From assembly GCA_934725855.1 (NCBI GenBank), contig CAKVCL010000060.1, positions 1-8,267 on the forward strand: a DNA stretch of 8,267 nucleotides. Reading direction: 5' to 3'. A program made the position numbers and the translations under genes. Below, piece by piece: positions 5,359-8,267 of the stretch. Source of the stretch: an uncultured Cellulosilyticum sp. (lineage in GTDB: Bacteria; Bacillota; Clostridia; Lachnospirales; Cellulosilyticaceae). Below the pieces are notes generated by a model. That model was not told the origin of the DNA and searched no databases. It worked only from the letters and a program-made list of their open reading frames with translations. The stretch's first letter is position 1; every line of letters starts with the position of its first letter.

Positions 5359-7476
5359 TTGAATAATGAAACTTATAAATACATACCAGAAGATATGAAG
5401 AACGCTACTAGATGGGTGGCATATGTAAAGGAGTGGGATGAAAAGCGTCAGAAATACAATAAAATTCCTTATGATGTTTTATCAGGATATAAAGCAAAAT
5501 CCAATGATCTAAAAACATGGACAACATACAATGAAGCCTTATCTCGTGTTAAAGGTTTTGACGGGTTAGGTTTTATGTTAGGGGATGGGTTCTTTGGAGT
5601 TGATATTGATGGTGTCGACCTAAACGATCCATTAATTAGTGAGGTTGTGGACACTTTAGGCAGCTATGCTGAAATCTCTCCAAGTGGTAAAGGTATTCAT
5701 GTTATTTGTAAAGGACATTTACCAAAAGGTAGACGTAGAGTAGGAAACATTGAAATGTATGATAAAGGTCGTTTCTTTACAGTGACAGGAAACAGGATAA
5801 GCACACATAGTAATGTTGTCGACTGTACAGAAATAATCAAAGGCTTGCATAAAAAGTATTTGGGGCAAGATGAAAAGGCTCATACTGTCCCAGTACAAGC
5901 CCCACAACAAAGTTATTTATCTGATACAGATATTATAACAAAAATTGAGGGTAGCAAGCAAGCTGATAAATTCCATAGCCTATATAATATCGGGCAACTA
6001 TCGGGAGATCATTCAGCTGATGATATGGCATTGTGTTCAATACTAGCGTTTTGGACGGGCTGTGATGCGAGCCAGATGGACAGAATATTCCGCAGTAGTG
6101 CATTGATGCGTGATAAGTGGGATAGAAAACAAGTCGGTACTACATACGGGGCAATAACTATCCAAAAGGCTATTGAAAACTGTAAAGAAGTTTATGACCC
6201 AGAACATAATAAGCCAAAGCCTAAAGATGATTTTAAGGTTGAAGTAAAGCAGGAGCAACATGGGAAAAACCTTATTTTAACAAATAACGGGAACATTCAA
6301 AAAAGGTGGGAAAATGTTGATGCTATACTAACCTCTAAAAATATTAATGTTAGATACAATGAAATGACTAAGGAATTGGAGTTTACTGGAGTGCAGTCAA
6401 ATAAAGATATGATGGATGCCACTTTTACGCGAATAGGAAGTATATTACTTGACAATGGTTTATCTTTATCAAAAGACAGGCTGTATGATTACGTGTATTG
6501 TATGGGAAGTCAAAACAGGTATAACCCTATAGCTGATTACCTTATGTATTGTAAGTCTTTAACTAGTGCGACAATAGATGAAGTGAGAAAACTATATGAT
6601 ACTTTGTATTATCAAACAGCAGACCCAGACAGGGTGAAGTTTTACAATACGATGCTTTTAAAATGGTTATTAAATTGTGCGAACATAGCCTTTAATACTT
6701 TGGATGAGCAACGGACTTTTGAATTTGCGTTGTTATTTAAAGGCAAGCAGGGCATAGGTAAAAGTAAATGGATAAGATCGATAATACCTAATGATATGTT
6801 TATAGGGGATGTAATACTTGATTTAAACGATAAAGATATGAAGTCAGAAGTGTTGCAAAAATGGATTGTGGAGTTAGGAGAAATTAGTGGAACGTTCAGG
6901 AAAAGTGACCTTAATAAATTAAAAGCATTTATCACATCTTATAAGGATACATGGCGAAATCCTTATGGAAGGAATAGTAATACTTATCCAAGACGAACAG
7001 GTTTTTTTGGCACTGTTAATGATGAAAAGTTTTTAGTAGATAAGACAGGAAATAGGCGTTTTGTAGTATTACCTATAGAAAAATTGGATTACAGGCATTA
7101 CGTAAAACGTGATGTAATGTGGGGCGAAATAATGCACTTATTAGATAACTATAATGAAGTTATTTACATGACCCCAGAAGACCAACGTATAAATGAGATG
7201 TATAACGAAGATTATGTATTAGCTACAGATACTGAATTAGCCTTAGATGATGCTTTTAATTGGAATAGTACAGAAATAGGTGCGTTGACTTTGACTATGA
7301 TAGCGGAATTATTAAAAAGTAAAACTGGTAAAGTATATTCAGAAAACGCAATCAGATCTGCTTTAAATCATAAAGGTTATTATTCAGAGCGATTTTATGC
7401 AGGTAAAGAAAATCATAAGGTACGTGGACGATACTATAAGTTACCATTTATTGATGGTTTATCGTTGCCTTTTTAA
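5359..7476 (+). CDS. Primase-polymerase / VirE-type SF3-like helicase replication protein (Pri-Rep)
   Basis: A 705-aa protein read from TTG at 5359, which has AGGTGA 5 bp upstream; the in-frame ATG at 5305 would overlap the Xis-like gene by 41 bp and adds residues unlike the family. The N-terminal part looks like an AEP/PrimPol-type primase, with the acidic VDID motif (about 81-84), SPSGKGIHV with its histidine (about 107-115) and EMYDKGRFFTVTG (about 132-144). A helical domain like that of NrS-1-type polymerases follows (motif 'FRSSALMRDKWDR'). The C-terminal part is a VirE/SF3-like ATPase: Walker A GKQGIGKS (462-469), Walker B region WIVELGE (502-508), GTVNDEKFL (from 551) and a following NRRF. 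It should recognise the iteron origin just downstream, melt and unwind DNA, and prime synthesis. It appears intact. Confidence 0.88.
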   Translation: MNNETYKYIPEDMKNATRWVAYVKEWDEKRQKYNKIPYDVLSGYKAKSNDLKTWTTYNEALSRVKGFDGLGFMLGDGFFGVDIDGVDLNDPLISEVVDTLGSYAEISPSGKGIHVICKGHLPKGRRRVGNIEMYDKGRFFTVTGNRISTHSNVVDCTEIIKGLHKKYLGQDEKAHTVPVQAPQQSYLSDTDIITKIEGSKQADKFHSLYNIGQLSGDHSADDMALCSILAFWTGCDASQMDRIFRSSALMRDKWDRKQVGTTYGAITIQKAIENCKEVYDPEHNKPKPKDDFKVEVKQEQHGKNLILTNNGNIQKRWENVDAILTSKNINVRYNEMTKELEFTGVQSNKDMMDATFTRIGSILLDNGLSLSKDRLYDYVYCMGSQNRYNPIADYLMYCKSLTSATIDEVRKLYDTLYYQTADPDRVKFYNTMLLKWLLNCANIAFNTLDEQRTFEFALLFKGKQGIGKSKWIRSIIPNDMFIGDVILDLNDKDMKSEVLQKWIVELGEISGTFRKSDLNKLKAFITSYKDTWRNPYGRNSNTYPRRTGFFGTVNDEKFLVDKTGNRRFVVLPIEKLDYRHYVKRDVMWGEIMHLLDNYNEVIYMTPEDQRINEMYNEDYVLATDTELALDDAFNWNSTEIGALTLTMIAELLKSKTGKVYSENAIRSALNHKGYYSERFYAGKENHKVRGRYYKLPFIDGLSLPF

Positions 7477-7742
7477 ATAGCTGTCCCCCTGTCCTGTATG
7501 CTGTCCCTACTTCTGTCCCGCATATAAACACAGTTATATCAATGCTTTATGCATATATAGGGACAATAGGGACAGCAAATACGTATAAAGTAGAAAAATA
7601 GTAAATAGTTAATAGGTGGAATATAGTTTTTTAGAAGTTTTTTAAATAGCTGTCCCTCTGTCCTGTTGTCCTTGTAAAAATTTGAAAGCATTGAATATCA
7701 AAGGATATATGAGTGTGATGAAAAGGAAACAGGGGGACAGCT
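7470..7742. other. Iteron-type replication origin (ori)
   Basis: CTGTCC(C/T) boxes occur at 7481, 7489, 7501 and 7513, inverted at 7560 and 7569, direct again at 7650 and 7658 with TGTCC at 7667, and inverted at 7734. A 28-bp direct repeat with one mismatch links 7470-7497 and 7639-7666, and a 14-bp perfect inverted repeat links 7479-7492 and 7729-7742. AT-rich DNA (about 7520-7558 and 7576-7649) lies between the box groups. Iterons flanking an AT-rich segment directly after the rep gene is the known design of SaPI origins. The first repeat overlaps the last codons and stop of the rep gene. No protein-coding gene was recognised in this gap. Confidence 0.78.
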
Positions 7743-7763
7743 AATATAGGAAGGATGATAAGA

Positions 7764-8003
7764 ATGGGTTTTACAGCAAAAGTAAAAATAAAACAAATGA
7801 ATACAGAGGTTAAGTTGTTCCATAATCCTAACTATGTGATTGAGAATGGGAAACAAATAAGGCTCAACGTAGAACAGCAAATGAATGAGTTTATGAAAGG
7901 CAAAGACATTATAGATATAAAGGTATCAAGTGCTTATGATACAGGTTATGAGGAGACAACCGACACGATAATAGTTGTTTATAAAGTAGAAGAGGAGGTT
8001 TAA
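7764..8003 (+). CDS. Cse60-like small protein
   Basis: A 79-aa protein: an N-terminal basic strand region ('MGFTAKVKIKQ'), then 'EVKLFHNPNY', a helix 'LNVEQQMNEFMKGKDIIDIKVSS' (about residues 33-55) and a final strand 'TDTIIVVYKVEEE'. The pattern of VKLF, a helix with MNEF, IIDIK and a terminal I-V-Y strand resembles the small Spore_Cse60 family, found in spore-formers and also in phages and islands; its function there is unknown to me. I chose the ATG at 7764 because AGGAAGG (7748-7754) sits 9 bp upstream, whereas the in-frame ATG at 7755 would abut the ribosome site. It is the first gene after the origin and lies 4 bp before the next gene. The family call is tentative. Confidence 0.7.
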   Translation: MGFTAKVKIKQMNTEVKLFHNPNYVIENGKQIRLNVEQQMNEFMKGKDIIDIKVSSAYDTGYEETTDTIIVVYKVEEEV

Positions 8004-8007
8004 GAAT

Positions 8008-8223
8008 ATGAGCAGTTGGATAAAAATATCTGATTATGTATTACATATGAGACACAAGAATTTAACTGATTGGGAATTGCTTGATGAGTTTATCAGCAAA
8101 AATCAGATAGTAAGATGTGCTGGTTTAATAAGTGGTGGGAGGATAGAGAGATTATTACAGAATGGCACTTTTTCATCTTTCTATTTAGGGTATAACACCA
8201 CTTTACAAGAAAGTAGTTTATAA
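8008..8223 (+). CDS. Uncharacterised 71-aa protein, 3' end inside the terminal repeat
   Basis: I do not recognise this family. The protein begins M-S-S-W-I-K-I-S-D-Y and has a central 'DWELLDEFISKNQIVRCAGLISGGRIERLL' region that is probably helical, with no membrane segment or catalytic motif. A GAGGAGGT site lies about 9 bp before the ATG, overlapping the end of the previous gene, so the start is well supported. Codons after residue 63 (TTLQESSL and the stop) lie in the 72-bp inverted repeat that also occurs at the other end of the window. If that repeat is an artefact or a later insertion, the native C-terminus is lost and the gene is truncated. Confidence 0.62.
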   Translation: MSSWIKISDYVLHMRHKNLTDWELLDEFISKNQIVRCAGLISGGRIERLLQNGTFSSFYLGYNTTLQESSL

Positions 8224-8267
8224 ATTCCAATAAATACAAGTGACCAAGTCATTCATTTCTGTAAATA
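8196..8267. repeat. Right copy of 72-bp perfect terminal inverted repeat
   Basis: The exact reverse complement of 6-77. It begins inside the last codons of the 71-aa gene and runs to the last base of the window, with no base beyond it. That the window stops exactly at the end of the repeat suggests an assembly or fold-back junction, although a real genomic repeat is not excluded. Confidence 0.97.

Larger units (their letters stand above)
1262..8267. mobile_element. Left part of a putative integrated phage satellite (PICI/SaPI-like island)
   Basis: From the tRNA inwards the order is arm-like repeats, tyrosine integrase, small accessory genes, XRE repressor, divergent control region, Cro-like regulator, Xis-like HTH, primase-helicase and iteron origin. 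This is the arrangement known for the integration, regulation and replication half of Gram-positive phage-inducible islands. There is no relaxase, coupling protein, capsid, tail, terminase or lysis gene, which argues against a conjugative element or a full prophage, although the right end is missing. Alternatives are an integrated plasmid or a decayed prophage. The left boundary is placed at the tRNA 3' end; the right boundary is not seen. Confidence 0.65.

Noticed and set aside
7470..7742. CRISPR-like array of short repeats
   Set aside because: Repeat units are about 7 bp, in both orientations and without uniform spacers; this fits iterons, not CRISPR.
7708..7743. Possible 11-codon peptide within the origin
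   Set aside because: Too short, with a weak ribosome site, and its last part is the inverted iteron; better explained as origin DNA.

Overview
This window looks like the junction between a low-GC Bacillota (Firmicute) chromosome and the first half of an integrated replicating mobile element. The organism call rests on AT-rich sequence, strong AGGAGG-type ribosome binding sites, sigma-A-like promoters and the gene families present. A Clostridia or Erysipelotrichia host would fit, but I cannot name a genus.

Layout, left to right. (i) Positions 1-1261 look like host chromosome: a membrane-anchored TerB/J-domain protein (199-1119) and a tRNA-Glu(CTC) gene with its own promoter (1148-1261). (ii) Positions 1262-1385 hold a strong hairpin terminator and tandem 11-bp repeats that resemble integrase arm sites. 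(iii) Positions 1386-4468, minus strand, form one tight gene run. In transcription order it is an XRE repressor, an unrecognised 94-aa protein, DUF4160, DUF2442, a 106-aa coiled-coil protein, and a tyrosine integrase split by two single-base frameshifts. (iv) Positions 4469-4602 are a divergent control region with two promoters and three operator-like repeats at an exact 30-bp period. (v) Positions 4603-7476, plus strand, hold a Cro-like regulator, a 55-aa protein, an excisionase-like HTH protein and a 705-aa primase/SF3-helicase replication protein. (vi) Positions 7470-7742 are an iteron-rich probable replication origin. (vii) Two small genes follow, the first Cse60-like.

The order integrase and repressor on one strand, then Cro-like, Xis-like, Pri-Rep and ori on the other, matches the regulatory and replication half of Gram-positive phage-inducible chromosomal islands (PICIs, SaPI-like phage satellites). 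In that model the repressor keeps the island silent, loss of repression switches on the rightward operon, Xis and Int excise the island, and Pri-Rep replicates it from the iteron origin. No packaging or capsid-interference gene and no second attachment site are visible, so the right half would lie outside the window and the PICI call is an inference.

Two structural oddities stand out. The window begins and ends with a perfect 72-bp inverted repeat (6-77 and 8196-8267), either a genuine repeat or a fold-back/assembly artefact. A four-gene cassette between repressor and integrase is bracketed by a 25-bp imperfect direct repeat that carries a vestigial copy of the integrase start, which suggests the cassette was inserted as cargo.
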